Shown here: piece after piece, positions 24,344 through 32,152 of the stretch
Position numbering within the stretch: the first letter of the stretch is position 1
How the letters are laid out: the number at the start of each line of letters is the position of its first letter
Assembly (NCBI GenBank): GCA_019119365.1
Contig: DWXD01000003.1
Location: forward strand, 1-48,606
Length of the DNA: 48,606 nt
Origin: Candidatus Gemmiger stercoripullorum
Lineage (GTDB): Bacteria > Bacillota > Clostridia > Oscillospirales > Ruminococcaceae
Direction: 5' to 3'
Notes under the pieces: model-generated
The model's database searches: none
What the model saw: only the letters and a program-made list of their open reading frames with translations
What the model was told of the DNA's origin: nothing
Translations under genes and position numbers: made by a program

Positions 24344-26313
24344 AGGTCGGCCTCCTTCTCCACGGGCAGGCGGTCTTTGTGGATGCCCTGCATGCGGTAC
24401 ATCGGTCTGGCGGCTTCGCTGAGCTCGTCAAATTCGGGGATGTGGCCGTCGATGGCGTCGCACAGCCAGTCCATGTGCAGGATCTGTTCGGGGGCAAAGC
24501 CTTCGTGGCCTTCGTTCATCAGCGTGCCGTCCTGGGCGATGATGTGGCAGGCGAACGGGTCGATCGCGCCCGAGATGATGCCCTGGCGCAGGATGTTGGC
24601 CAGATGGCGCACATCATGGGGCAGCTCGCGGCTGAACAGAACGTCCATGACGCCGCTGTTCATGCCCCACCAGTAGTTGACGGCGCGGCGCGCGCCGCCC
24701 TCGGCGTCCTTGCTCCAGGCGCCGTTGAGCACGCTGCGCACCACGTTTTCATAGAACTGGCCCCAATGCCAGAACGGCGAGGCGAGGTCCTCGAGCATGC
24801 CGCCGCGGCGGATGCGGAAGATACCGAACTCCCGCTGCGGGTGGCCGGGTGCCGGGGTATCGCGCCCGGACACGACCGTGATGCCCTGGTCCATAAAGGT
24901 CTTGAGCGGGTTGGCGTCCGGCAGGCAGGTCCACTGCAGGTCGACGCGCACGCGCGGGTTGACCATGCGCGCGCCCAGCGCAAAGGCGTTGATGTTGGCC
25001 GGCGCGCCGAAGTTGGGGTAGTCGGCCACATAGCCGATGCGGTCGCCGCTGCTCATGGCCCCGGCGATGGCGCCGCTGATGAACTTGGCCTCGTACACGC
25101 GGGTGTAGTAGGTGCGGATGCCGGTATAGGGCATGTCGACCGAGCAGTTGAGGATGCGGATGTCGGGGTGCTTGAGCGCCGCGCGCAGCGAAGCGCCCAC
25201 CAGCTTGGGGCTGGTGGTAAAGACGATGTCGGCGCCTTCCGCAATGGCCTGCTCGACCAGTTCGTCGGCGTTTTCGCCCGAAACGGCGTTATAGTAGGCC
25301 TTTGTCTTGACCTGGCCGGGGAAGACCTGGTCAAGCTGGCTGCGGCCGAATTCGTGCTGGCTGGTCCAGGTGCTGGTTTCGGGCGTGCGCTCGTGCACAA
25401 AGGCGACCTGGAGGTTTTTGGGGGCTGCGCCGGGGCGGATGGCCGCGGGCAGGATGCGGTCGATGAGCTTGACCTGGTCCGGCTCGGCCGGTTTGGTGCT
25501 GAGCTTGACCGGCACCGGCTGCTCGATGGCGAGCACGTCGTCCCAGATGGCGTCGAGCGCCTTGGTCAGCTCGGCCGGGCTGCGCTTTTTGAGGTCTGCC
25601 AGCGTGTAGACGCGGATGAGCAGCAGCAGCACATCGCCGACCGTCGTGCGCATGTTTTCGCCGCCGCGGGCATGGTAAGACTTCTTGATCCAGTTGTACA
25701 GCGAGACGATGTCGGCGCGGTCGTCGTCGCTCCATTTTTCGCCGGGGGCCTTGCCCAGCGCTTTCTGCAGGCGGGCAAAGCTGCCCTCCTGGGTGAAGGT
25801 CAGCGTATACAGGCCGCACAGCGGGTAATATTCCACAAATTCATAGTACAGGCGAATCTCCTTGTTGTCGCTGTACTGCGGCATCACGCGGGTGACGGTG
25901 GCCGAAATGGAGTCCGCCTCGAAATATTTCAGCACGCTGACGCGCTTGTTGCCCTCCTGCACATAGAAGCGGCCGAGGTATTCAAAGCAGCGGATGGGGT
26001 CGCGGATGCCTTCCTCCACATGGGCCTGGCACAAAGAGATCCACTTGGTGGCGAATTCGGTATCCGGCTCCAGCAGGGGCATGAAGTTGGAGGCAAACGC
26101 CGCCGTGCGCCCGGCCGTCTTGGTGCCCACAAGCAGCTCAAGCGGGACTTCCACCGTGCCGATGGGCAGCTGGCTTTCGACATTGGCGCTCTGCAGGATA
26201 TCGTCCAGCACCGGCAGGTAAGGGTACTGGCCGGCCGCCATCTTTTCGCGGTAATCTTTCTGTGCTCGTTTCCAGGCGCGCAGATACTCTTCTCTGGCTT
26301 CCACACGATTCAT
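24340..26313 (-). CDS. Cytosolic BMP/PnrA-like protein with ParB-like N-terminal domain
   Basis: The product is 657 residues with no signal peptide, lipobox or membrane segment. Residues about 48-130 (PIGTVEVPLELLVGTKTAGR ... FYVQEGNKRVSVLKYF) resemble a ParB/sulfiredoxin-type domain with its GNKR loop. The middle is helical. Residues about 300-600 resemble BMP (PnrA/Med) nucleoside-binding proteins: LQVAFVHERTPETSTWT, FTTSPKLVGASLRAAL, GAIAGAMSSGDRIGYVADYP and INAFALGARMVNP. BMP proteins are normally secreted lipoproteins feeding ABC importers, but no permease genes are here. A cytosolic nucleoside or small-molecule sensor is the best reading; function is inferred. Confidence 0.8.
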   Translation of the reverse strand: MNRVEAREEYLRAWKRAQKDYREKMAAGQYPYLPVLDDILQSANVESQLPIGTVEVPLELLVGTKTAGRTAAFASNFMPLLEPDTEFATKWISLCQAHVEEGIRDPIRCFEYLGRFYVQEGNKRVSVLKYFEADSISATVTRVMPQYSDNKEIRLYYEFVEYYPLCGLYTLTFTQEGSFARLQKALGKAPGEKWSDDDRADIVSLYNWIKKSYHARGGENMRTTVGDVLLLLIRVYTLADLKKRSPAELTKALDAIWDDVLAIEQPVPVKLSTKPAEPDQVKLIDRILPAAIRPGAAPKNLQVAFVHERTPETSTWTSQHEFGRSQLDQVFPGQVKTKAYYNAVSGENADELVEQAIAEGADIVFTTSPKLVGASLRAALKHPDIRILNCSVDMPYTGIRTYYTRVYEAKFISGAIAGAMSSGDRIGYVADYPNFGAPANINAFALGARMVNPRVRVDLQWTCLPDANPLKTFMDQGITVVSGRDTPAPGHPQREFGIFRIRRGGMLEDLASPFWHWGQFYENVVRSVLNGAWSKDAEGGARRAVNYWWGMNSGVMDVLFSRELPHDVRHLANILRQGIISGAIDPFACHIIAQDGTLMNEGHEGFAPEQILHMDWLCDAIDGHIPEFDELSEAARPMYRMQGIHKDRLPVEKEADL

Positions 26314-26382
26314 CGCAGTTCCCTCCTGCTTGCGCTTGCGGACATTTCCGTTTTCCCTGCAGCATGCGCCGCATATAGTTTT

Positions 26383-26411
26383 ATTGTACCATATTCTTGC
26401 GCTTTGTGGAA
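26383..26411 (-). promoter_or_regulatory. Candidate promoter of the BMP-like/phosphoesterase/gpsA run
   Basis: On the minus strand TACAAT (26383-26388) lies 17 bases from TTCCAC (26406-26411). The -10 is good and the -35 weak. Confidence 0.5.
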
Positions 26412-26504
26412 GAGGCGGCGCGCTTTTTGCCGGCGTGCACCGCCGTTCTGCCGCCCCAAAGCGTCACGATTATACCACGCGGCGCGGGTTTGTCAAGCGG
26501 GCGG

Positions 26505-26533
26505 TTGCAATGCGGCGGCAAACGTGGCATAAT
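26505..26533 (+). promoter_or_regulatory. cysE promoter
   Basis: TTGCAA (26505-26510), 17 bases, CATAAT (26528-26533), giving a leader of only about 40 bases. That leaves no room for a T-box. Confidence 0.78.
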
Positions 26534-26576
26534 GGAAACGGATGCAGAAAAGCCGAAGGAAAAGGAGAGAAACGCC

Positions 26577-27284
26577 ATGGGGCTGTGGGCTGACGCCAAA
26601 AACATACGCGACAAGGACCCCGCCGCGCGCAACACGCTGGAGGTCGTTCTTTTGTACCCGGGGTTCCATGTGCTGGTCACCCACCGCATTGCGCATTTCC
26701 TGTACCGGCACAGGCTGCTGTTCCTGGCGCGGCTGGTCAGCCAGCTTTCGCGCCACCTGACCGGCATCGAGATCCACCCGGGGGCCAAGATCGGCCAGCG
26801 GCTGTTCATTGACCACGGCATGGGCATCGTGTTTGGCGAGACGACCGAGATCGGCGACAACTGCACGATCTACCACGGCGTGACGCTGGGCGGCACCGGC
26901 AAGGACGTGGGCAAGCGCCACCCGACTTTGGGCGACAACGTACTGATCGGCGCCGGGGCCAAGGTGCTCGGGCCGGTGTATATCGGCGACAACGTGCGCA
27001 TCGGCGCGGGCAGCGTGGTGCTGAAAAACATCCCGGCCAACGCGACGGCCGTGGGCGTTCCGGCCGAGGTCGTGCGCGTGAACAGCGCCTGCTGCCGCCC
27101 GGCCGACGACCTGGACCAGCAGGACCTGCCCGATTTACAGGAACAGCGCATTGCCCAGCTGGAGGCCCGCCTGAGCCGCCTGGAAGCCCGGCTGCAGGGC
27201 GAATACCCGCCCGACCGCCCGCAGGAGGACGAGCGCTTCCAATACCAGGGTATATCGGACAAAACAAAAGCGCCGCAGGCATAA
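26577..27284 (+). CDS. cysE: Serine O-acetyltransferase
   Basis: The product is 235 residues from the ATG at 26577 (AAAGGAGA upstream). It acetylates serine from acetyl-CoA, the first step of cysteine synthesis. A helical N-terminus ([17 protein letters not shown]) is followed by left-handed beta-helix hexapeptides, including the catalytic [15 protein letters not shown] segment, [11 protein letters not shown] and [18 protein letters not shown]. The last ~60 residues are an unusual charged coiled-coil tail ([20 protein letters not shown]), longer than in short-type CysE. Cysteine synthase is not adjacent. Confidence 0.95.
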   Translation: MGLWADAKNIRDKDPAARNTLEVVLLYPGFHVLVTHRIAHFLYRHRLLFLARLVSQLSRHLTGIEIHPGAKIGQRLFIDHGMGIVFGETTEIGDNCTIYHGVTLGGTGKDVGKRHPTLGDNVLIGAGAKVLGPVYIGDNVRIGAGSVVLKNIPANATAVGVPAEVVRVNSACCRPADDLDQQDLPDLQEQRIAQLEARLSRLEARLQGEYPPDRPQEDERFQYQGISDKTKAPQA

Positions 27285-27290
27285 AACGCA

Positions 27291-27335
27291 AAAGGATTCC
27301 CGCCTCTTCACGCTTGGAAGGGGCGGGAATCCTTT
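27291..27335. terminator. Bidirectional terminator between cysE and the PASTA gene
   Basis: AAAGGATTCCCGCC pairs with GGCGGGAATCCTTT, with CTTC/GGAAG pairing inside, and T-runs outside on both strands. Confidence 0.88.
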
Positions 27336-27361
27336 TTGATTTTTTTACTTCTTTTTCCGCT

Positions 27362-29023
27362 TTATTCCTGCGCGTCCTGCGCGAGGGCTTCGGGCGGGAC
27401 GGGGGTGGTAGCGTCGCGGGCGCCCGCGATGTAGACGGTGATCACATCGGTACCGGCGTCCAGTTCCTCGCCCTTTTTCAGCGTTTTTCCGTCCAGCTCG
27501 CAGTAGGCGACACAGCCCGCGGCATAGCTGCCGTCGTTTTCCATCGGCATCATGCGGTACTGGATGCCCTCGGCGTCCAGCAGGCGGCTGGCGTTGTCCT
27601 GCGTAAAGCCGATGATGTCCGGCATCTTGACCAGCATCGGGCCGCTGCTGACCTTGATCTGGATGATGGGGCTCTGCTGGGTCTGCAGCGTACCGGCCAT
27701 CGGCTCCTGGCTGATGACCCGCCCTTTCTCCACGGTGGAGGAGGGTTCCTCGGTCATGACGATGCGGTAGAGCTGGTAAAGGTCGCTGCCCTTGATCTCG
27801 CTGTCATAGTCCTGCCCGACAAGGTCGGGGATGATCGAGACGTCACCGGCAGGCGACGGGGCCGGGCTTTCTCCCCCGGCGGCCGCAGGCGTGGGGGCGG
27901 CTGTGGGGGCCGGCGCTTTTTCCCCGCCCCCGACACGCCCGGCCAGGCTCCAGAACAGCAGCAGTACCAGCACAAAGATGACCACGAGCGACGCGCCGAG
28001 GATCTTTTTGGTGGAGATCTGGTTGTCCCCGCGCTCAAACATCGCATTGGCAACGTTGGGGTCGGTCAGGGCGCTCATCAGCTCGGGCACGGTCTGCATG
28101 CGCCTGGCGGGGTCCAGGCGCAGCGCGCAGGACAAGACCTGCGAAAAATAGGTCGGCACGCCGCTTTCCAGGCTGTGGGCGCTTTCCAGGCTGTCGCGCA
28201 CCTTGCGCTGCGGCGCGGCCACCGGCACCTGGCCGGTGACCAGGCGGTAGGTGACGGCGGCAAGCGCATAGACGTCGGTGTAGCGGCCGGAGAATTCCGC
28301 CGCCGAATACTGCTCCGGCGCGGCGTAGCCGGGGTAGAGCTGGCTTTTCAGCTCGCTGCCGCCGGTGCGCAGCGCCAGCGTGCCGTAACCGGTCAGGCGG
28401 GCGCTGCCGTCGATGGGCAGCAGGATATTGTCCGGGCAGATGCCGCGGTGGATCAGCCCGGCTTTGTGCAGCAGGGTCACGCCTTCCATGACCGGCTGCA
28501 GCAGCGTGCGCGCTTCGGCCGGGGTCAGGTTGCGCGAGCGCAGCGAAAGATAGTGCGTCAGGGTCATGCCCTTTTCGCTCTCCTCCACGGCGTAGACGGT
28601 GTTGTTCTCCTCCAGCACGTCCAGGATCTGGGACAGCCCGGTGGCCGGGGTCAGGCCGCGCAGGTCGTCGTAAAGGTCCTTGAAGTCCATGCGGCTGGTT
28701 TTGAACAGCACTTCCCTGCCCTCTTTGGGCATCAGCGCGCCTTCCGGGCTGCGGCCGTTGCACAGCGTGACCGGGAAATATTCCTTGATGAGCACAAAGC
28801 GCCGCGCGGCGTTCTCCACCCCGCGGTAGGAAAGGCCGTCGCCGTCTGCGCTGAGGTAGTCCCCCACCGTGTAGCGCCCGCCGAGCTGCGCGCCCAGCGG
28901 CAGCGCACCCTCCGGGTTGCGGTTGCGCAGGTTCTTGCCGCAGTGCGGGCACACCGGCGGCGCGCCGCCCTCCAGCGGTTCCAGGCAGTATGGACAAAGA
29001 TCAAATTGCGGCATCAGCGGCAA
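27362..29023 (-). CDS. PASTA-domain Ser/Thr pseudokinase with N-terminal zinc ribbon
   Basis: The product is 553 residues. A zinc ribbon (Cys10, 13, 25, 28) precedes a protein-kinase-like domain (about 50-320). The VAIK-type Lys80, the catalytic-loop Asn199 and APE (235-237) are kept. The HRD Asp is Gly194 (HRG) and the DFG Asp is Gly212 (TGYG), so ATP transfer is unlikely. A membrane helix (341-361) and Pro/Ala linker lead to two PASTA-like repeats outside (about 398-459 and 465-533). PASTA domains bind peptidoglycan or muropeptides. It lies 42 bases downstream of the yebC stop and may be co-transcribed. An active kinase elsewhere in the genome is not excluded. Confidence 0.86.
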   Translation of the reverse strand: MPLMPQFDLCPYCLEPLEGGAPPVCPHCGKNLRNRNPEGALPLGAQLGGRYTVGDYLSADGDGLSYRGVENAARRFVLIKEYFPVTLCNGRSPEGALMPKEGREVLFKTSRMDFKDLYDDLRGLTPATGLSQILDVLEENNTVYAVEESEKGMTLTHYLSLRSRNLTPAEARTLLQPVMEGVTLLHKAGLIHRGICPDNILLPIDGSARLTGYGTLALRTGGSELKSQLYPGYAAPEQYSAAEFSGRYTDVYALAAVTYRLVTGQVPVAAPQRKVRDSLESAHSLESGVPTYFSQVLSCALRLDPARRMQTVPELMSALTDPNVANAMFERGDNQISTKKILGASLVVIFVLVLLLFWSLAGRVGGGEKAPAPTAAPTPAAAGGESPAPSPAGDVSIIPDLVGQDYDSEIKGSDLYQLYRIVMTEEPSSTVEKGRVISQEPMAGTLQTQQSPIIQIKVSSGPMLVKMPDIIGFTQDNASRLLDAEGIQYRMMPMENDGSYAAGCVAYCELDGKTLKKGEELDAGTDVITVYIAGARDATTPVPPEALAQDAQE

Positions 29024-29065
29024 AACGCCCTCCCTTCTGTGCCGGTGTTAGAAACGGGCACGCGC

Positions 29066-29803
29066 TCAGCGGTCGAGCTCGTCCTCGTTTTCAAGGTTGT
29101 GCCAGACGTTCTGGACATCGTCGTCGTCCTCGAGGGCGTCGAGCAGCTTGGCCATGTTGGCCATCTGGTCGGCATCGCCCAGGACGGTGCTGGTGGCGGG
29201 CACCTGGGCCACATCGGCGGAGATGAACTCATAGCCCTTGGCCTGCAGCGCGTCGCAGACGGCGGTGAAGTTATCGGGCGAGGTCGTGACCTCGGCGGCT
29301 TCCTCGCCCGCGTCGAAGTCCTCGGCCCCGGCGTCGAGCGCGTCCATCATCAGCGCGTCGGGGTCCTTGTCCTCAAGGTCGACGACAATGACGCCTTTCT
29401 GGGTGAACAGGAAGCCGACGCAGCCCATCTGGCCGAGATTGCCGCCGAACTTGTCAAAGTAATGGCGCATGTTGGCCGCGGTGCGGTTGCGGTTGTCGGT
29501 CAGGGTATCGACCATGACCGCGATGCCGCCGGGGCCGTAGCCTTCGTAGGTCATGGCTTCGTACTCGGTCTTGTCGCCGCCCTCGGCGCGCTTGATGATG
29601 CGCTGGATGTTGTCGTTGGGCACGTTGTTGGCCTTGGCCTTGGAGATGAGCGCGGCCAGCTTGCTGTTGGAGTTGGGATCGCCGCCGCCTTCGCGCACGG
29701 CGACGCTGATCTCGCGGCCGATCTTGGTGAACACCTTGGCGCGCGCGCCGTCGGTTTTTTCCTTTTTGCGTTTGATGTTGTTCCACTTGCTATGTCCGGA
29801 CAT
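29066..29803 (-). CDS. YebC/PmpR family transcriptional regulator or translation factor
   Basis: The product is 245 residues, full length. MSGHSKWNNIKRKKEK at the start and GPGGIAVMVDTLTDNRNRT in the middle are hallmark segments. YebC proteins act in DNA-binding regulation, and some members aid translation of difficult proline stretches. A consensus promoter precedes it and the PASTA pseudokinase gene follows. Confidence 0.95.
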   Translation of the reverse strand: MSGHSKWNNIKRKKEKTDGARAKVFTKIGREISVAVREGGGDPNSNSKLAALISKAKANNVPNDNIQRIIKRAEGGDKTEYEAMTYEGYGPGGIAVMVDTLTDNRNRTAANMRHYFDKFGGNLGQMGCVGFLFTQKGVIVVDLEDKDPDALMMDALDAGAEDFDAGEEAAEVTTSPDNFTAVCDALQAKGYEFISADVAQVPATSTVLGDADQMANMAKLLDALEDDDDVQNVWHNLENEDELDR

Positions 29804-29892
29804 GGAATTCAGTTCCCCCTCGAATATGAATAGTGTGGGCAGCCGCGGCGCGCCCGAGACGCCCGCAGCTCCCTGTCAAACATGAACACTTT

Positions 29893-29921
29893 ATTATAGC
29901 ACGGTTGGCCGCTGTTTTCAA
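29893..29921 (-). promoter_or_regulatory. yebC promoter
   Basis: On the minus strand TTGAAA (29916-29921), 17 bases, TATAAT (29893-29898). Confidence 0.85.
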
Positions 29922-29925
29922 GGCA

Positions 29926-29964
29926 CCCCCCCCCGCCGGGCACGCCGCGGCGTGCCCGGCGGGG
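29926..29964. repeat. Perfect 34-bp palindrome adjoining a run of nine C
   Basis: 29931-29964 is an uninterrupted palindrome centred on CGCCG|CGGCG; the nine-C run spans 29926-29934. It lies between the rRNA methyltransferase stop and the yebC promoter on the same transcribed strand. It could be a Rho-independent terminator without a T-run on the minus strand, or a protein site. Confidence 0.75.
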
Positions 29965-30020
29965 CTTTTGCGCGTTTTTCATCGATCAGCGTCAGAAATT
30001 TGGAGTTTGCCCGTATTCCT

Positions 30021-31403
30021 TCACCCCAGGTTGCGCAGGGCTTTGGGGTAGTGGTTTTTTACGCGGCCGCCGCTGACTTTGCCGCCGCCGAGCGGCAGGC
30101 CGTCGACAAGGACGGCGCACCAGCCGGGCGCGGCGGTCTGCGCGGGGATCTCCTCGCCGCGCAGCCAGGCGGCGGTGCGCGGGTCGGCCAGGGTCAGCTC
30201 CTCGCGGTTCCGGCAGCGCGCGCCGTGCGCCATGAACAGCGCATGCGCGGGTTCAAAGCGCCCTTTGACGGCGCGCCCGGCCGGGACGCCCGCGCGCAGG
30301 ATGTGCAGCTTTGTTTCGGGCAGGGCGGCCGCGGGCAGCAGCATCCAAAAATCCCCGGCGCTGCACCCCGGCGCCGCGGCCAGAAACGGGAACAGGTCTT
30401 TGGCAAAATCCAGCCATTCCTTCGGCGGCTTGCCGGTGCGCCAGGGTTTGCCGGGGCGGGGCGGCGCGGGCGCGTCTTCGCGCTTTTGCAAAAGCGCCAT
30501 AAAGTGCCCCTCTCCCCCGTCGGCGGGCCAGATGCGGCGGCAGCCTGCGGCGGAAAAGGCGGCCGCTGCGGCCGGGGCGCGGTTTTCCTCGCCCGGGCGG
30601 CCGAAGCCGCAGGCGGACAAATCGCACTGCACAAACGCCGGGTGGCGGGCAAGGAAGGCCGCGGCCTGGGCTTCGTCCTCCTGCGGGGCGAAGGTGCAGG
30701 TGGACAGCAGCAGATAGCCGCCCGGCTTGACAAGGGCGGCGGCCTCGTCCAGGATGGACGCGCCGAGCGCGGCGCAGTGGCCGACAAGGGCCGGGCTGTA
30801 CTGCGCGGCGGCGGCCGCCTCCTTGCGGAACATGCCCTCGCCCGAGCAGGGGGCGTCCACCAGCACGCGGTCAAACACCCCGGGCAGCGCAGCGGCCAGG
30901 CGGGCGGTGTCCTCGTTGGTGACGACGGCGTTGGTCACGCCCATGCGCTCGAGGTTCTGGCGCAGCACGCTGGCGCGGGCGGGGTCGTATTCGTTGGCCA
31001 GCAGCAGCCCCTGCCCGGCCAGCGCCGCCGCCAGCTGGGCCGATTTGCCGCCCGGCGCGGCGCACAGGTCGGCCACAAACATACCGGGGCGCACGCCGAG
31101 CAGCGCAGCCGGGGCGGCGGCGCTGGGCTCCTGCACATAAAAAGCCCCGGCGTGGTGCCAGGGGTGGCGGCCGGGGCGCAGGTCGGCGTCGGTCAGGGCG
31201 AAGGCTTCGCGGCAAAACGGCGACGGGGCCAGCGGCAGGCCGGACAGTTCGGCCAGCCGCTGCGGCGTGCAGCGCAGCGTGTTGACGGTGACGCCGCGGG
31301 CCGGGGCGGCCGTGCGCGGCGTGAACAGTTCTTCAAAACGGGGGCCGAGCAGCGCGCGCTCGCGCTGTTCAAAAGCGGCGGGGAACGGGAACAAGCGGAT
31401 CAC
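30021..31403 (-). CDS. RsmF/RsmB-type rRNA m5C methyltransferase
   Basis: The product is 460 residues with a GTG start at 31403; no in-frame ATG lies near, and the ribosome site is weak. A SAM-binding core carries DLCAAPGGKS (about 112-121), PCSGEGMF (Cys186) and the nucleophile STCTFAPQEDE (Cys236). The ~200-residue C-terminal extension (RsmF_methylt/PUA-like, ending RVKNHYPKALRNLG) fits the RsmF-like group modifying 16S rRNA rather than RsmB, which has an N-terminal NusB-like domain. The exact target nucleotide is not known. Confidence 0.9.
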   Translation of the reverse strand: MIRLFPFPAAFEQRERALLGPRFEELFTPRTAAPARGVTVNTLRCTPQRLAELSGLPLAPSPFCREAFALTDADLRPGRHPWHHAGAFYVQEPSAAAPAALLGVRPGMFVADLCAAPGGKSAQLAAALAGQGLLLANEYDPARASVLRQNLERMGVTNAVVTNEDTARLAAALPGVFDRVLVDAPCSGEGMFRKEAAAAAQYSPALVGHCAALGASILDEAAALVKPGGYLLLSTCTFAPQEDEAQAAAFLARHPAFVQCDLSACGFGRPGEENRAPAAAAAFSAAGCRRIWPADGGEGHFMALLQKREDAPAPPRPGKPWRTGKPPKEWLDFAKDLFPFLAAAPGCSAGDFWMLLPAAALPETKLHILRAGVPAGRAVKGRFEPAHALFMAHGARCRNREELTLADPRTAAWLRGEEIPAQTAAPGWCAVLVDGLPLGGGKVSGGRVKNHYPKALRNLG

Positions 31404-31504
31404 CTTTTCCGAAAAAGTCGTATAAACGGCCCGCAGGCGGGCAGACTACAGGCGAAGGGACCGGCGGACGGCCCCCATGAATGGATACTGAAAGGAGCAA
31501 AACC

Positions 31505-31645
31505 ATGGCACGCAACGCGAAAAACACGACCAACCAGACCACGAACAACCAGAACTGCACGAACAACACCAACAACACCAACAAAAAGGCGACGGGCGCG
31601 CAGAACCGGACCGGCGAGAACAAGGCCAGCCAGAACAAGCAGTGA
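31505..31645 (+). CDS. Asn-rich 46-residue protein, unknown function
   Basis: The ATG at 31505 has AAAGGAGC 7 bases upstream. The 46 residues are dominated by Asn, Thr, Lys and Gln (starting MARNAKNTTNQTTNNQNC, ending ENKASQNKQ), with a single Cys and no hydrophobic segment. AAC/ACC/AAG codons prevail, so this is a composition outlier in a G+C-rich genome and unlikely to be open by chance. It is transcribed away from the rRNA methyltransferase and followed by a hairpin. Small Asn-rich proteins of this type occur in clostridia, some perhaps spore-related; I cannot assign one. Confidence 0.75.
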   Translation: MARNAKNTTNQTTNNQNCTNNTNNTNKKATGAQNRTGENKASQNKQ

Positions 31646-31659
31646 GACCCTTTTCCCGC

Positions 31660-31680
31660 GGGCGGGGGCAGGCCCCGCCC
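31660..31680 (+). terminator. Hairpin after the Asn-rich gene
   Basis: GGGCGGGG pairs with CCCCGCCC across 5 bases, 15 bases after the stop. No T-run follows, so termination efficiency is uncertain. Confidence 0.45.
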
Positions 31681-31717
31681 TGTACATGGCCGCCTGGCAC
31701 AAAGCGGCAAAGCGGTT

Positions 31718-32152
31718 TTATTCCGCTTGGCCGCCGGCCTGCCAGAGCGCTTCAAACAGTTCCGCGATGCGGTCAAGCTCCCCCTGCAGGTAGAGCCAGC
31801 CGAGCAGGCATTCCAGGCCGGTGGAGGCGCGGTATTCCTGCGCGGTGGCATGCTTGGCGACGGTGGCCTTGCTGGCGTTTTTGCCGCGGCGCAGCACGGC
31901 GGTCTCGGCCTCGGTCAGCATGGGTTCCAGGGCGGTCAGTTCGCGGAACTGCGCTTTGGCCGAGACATAGCGCGTGGCCGCGCTGTGCAGGCGGCCGGGC
32001 TGCAGGCGGGTGGTAGCGACCAGCCGCCCGCGCACAAGCAGCTCCAGCACGGCGTCGCCGACAAACGCCAGCGCCAGCGGCGACATTTCGTGCAGGTCGA
32101 CGCCCGGCGCGGTGGCGGGCAGCGCGGCGCCCTGCAAAGGATCAGTAGACAT
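31718..32152 (-). CDS. mrnC: Mini-ribonuclease III
   Basis: The product is 144 residues from the ATG at 32152, overlapping the obgE stop by 11 bases. It is an RNase III catalytic domain without the double-stranded-RNA-binding domain: SPLALAFVGDAVLELLVR at the front and TGLECLLGWLYLQGELDR at the end keep the acidic active-site residues. In Firmicutes MrnC trims 23S rRNA precursor ends. The usual cysS neighbour is absent. Confidence 0.92.
   Translation of the reverse strand: MSTDPLQGAALPATAPGVDLHEMSPLALAFVGDAVLELLVRGRLVATTRLQPGRLHSAATRYVSAKAQFRELTALEPMLTEAETAVLRRGKNASKATVAKHATAQEYRASTGLECLLGWLYLQGELDRIAELFEALWQAGGQAE

Noticed and set aside
26534-26576. T-box or cysteine-type riboswitch before cysE
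   Set aside because: The leader is only about 40 bases and has no T-box sequence or terminator.
27314-29833. An 839-codon plus-strand open frame
   Set aside because: It is antisense to the PASTA pseudokinase and YebC genes and has no recognisable domain.
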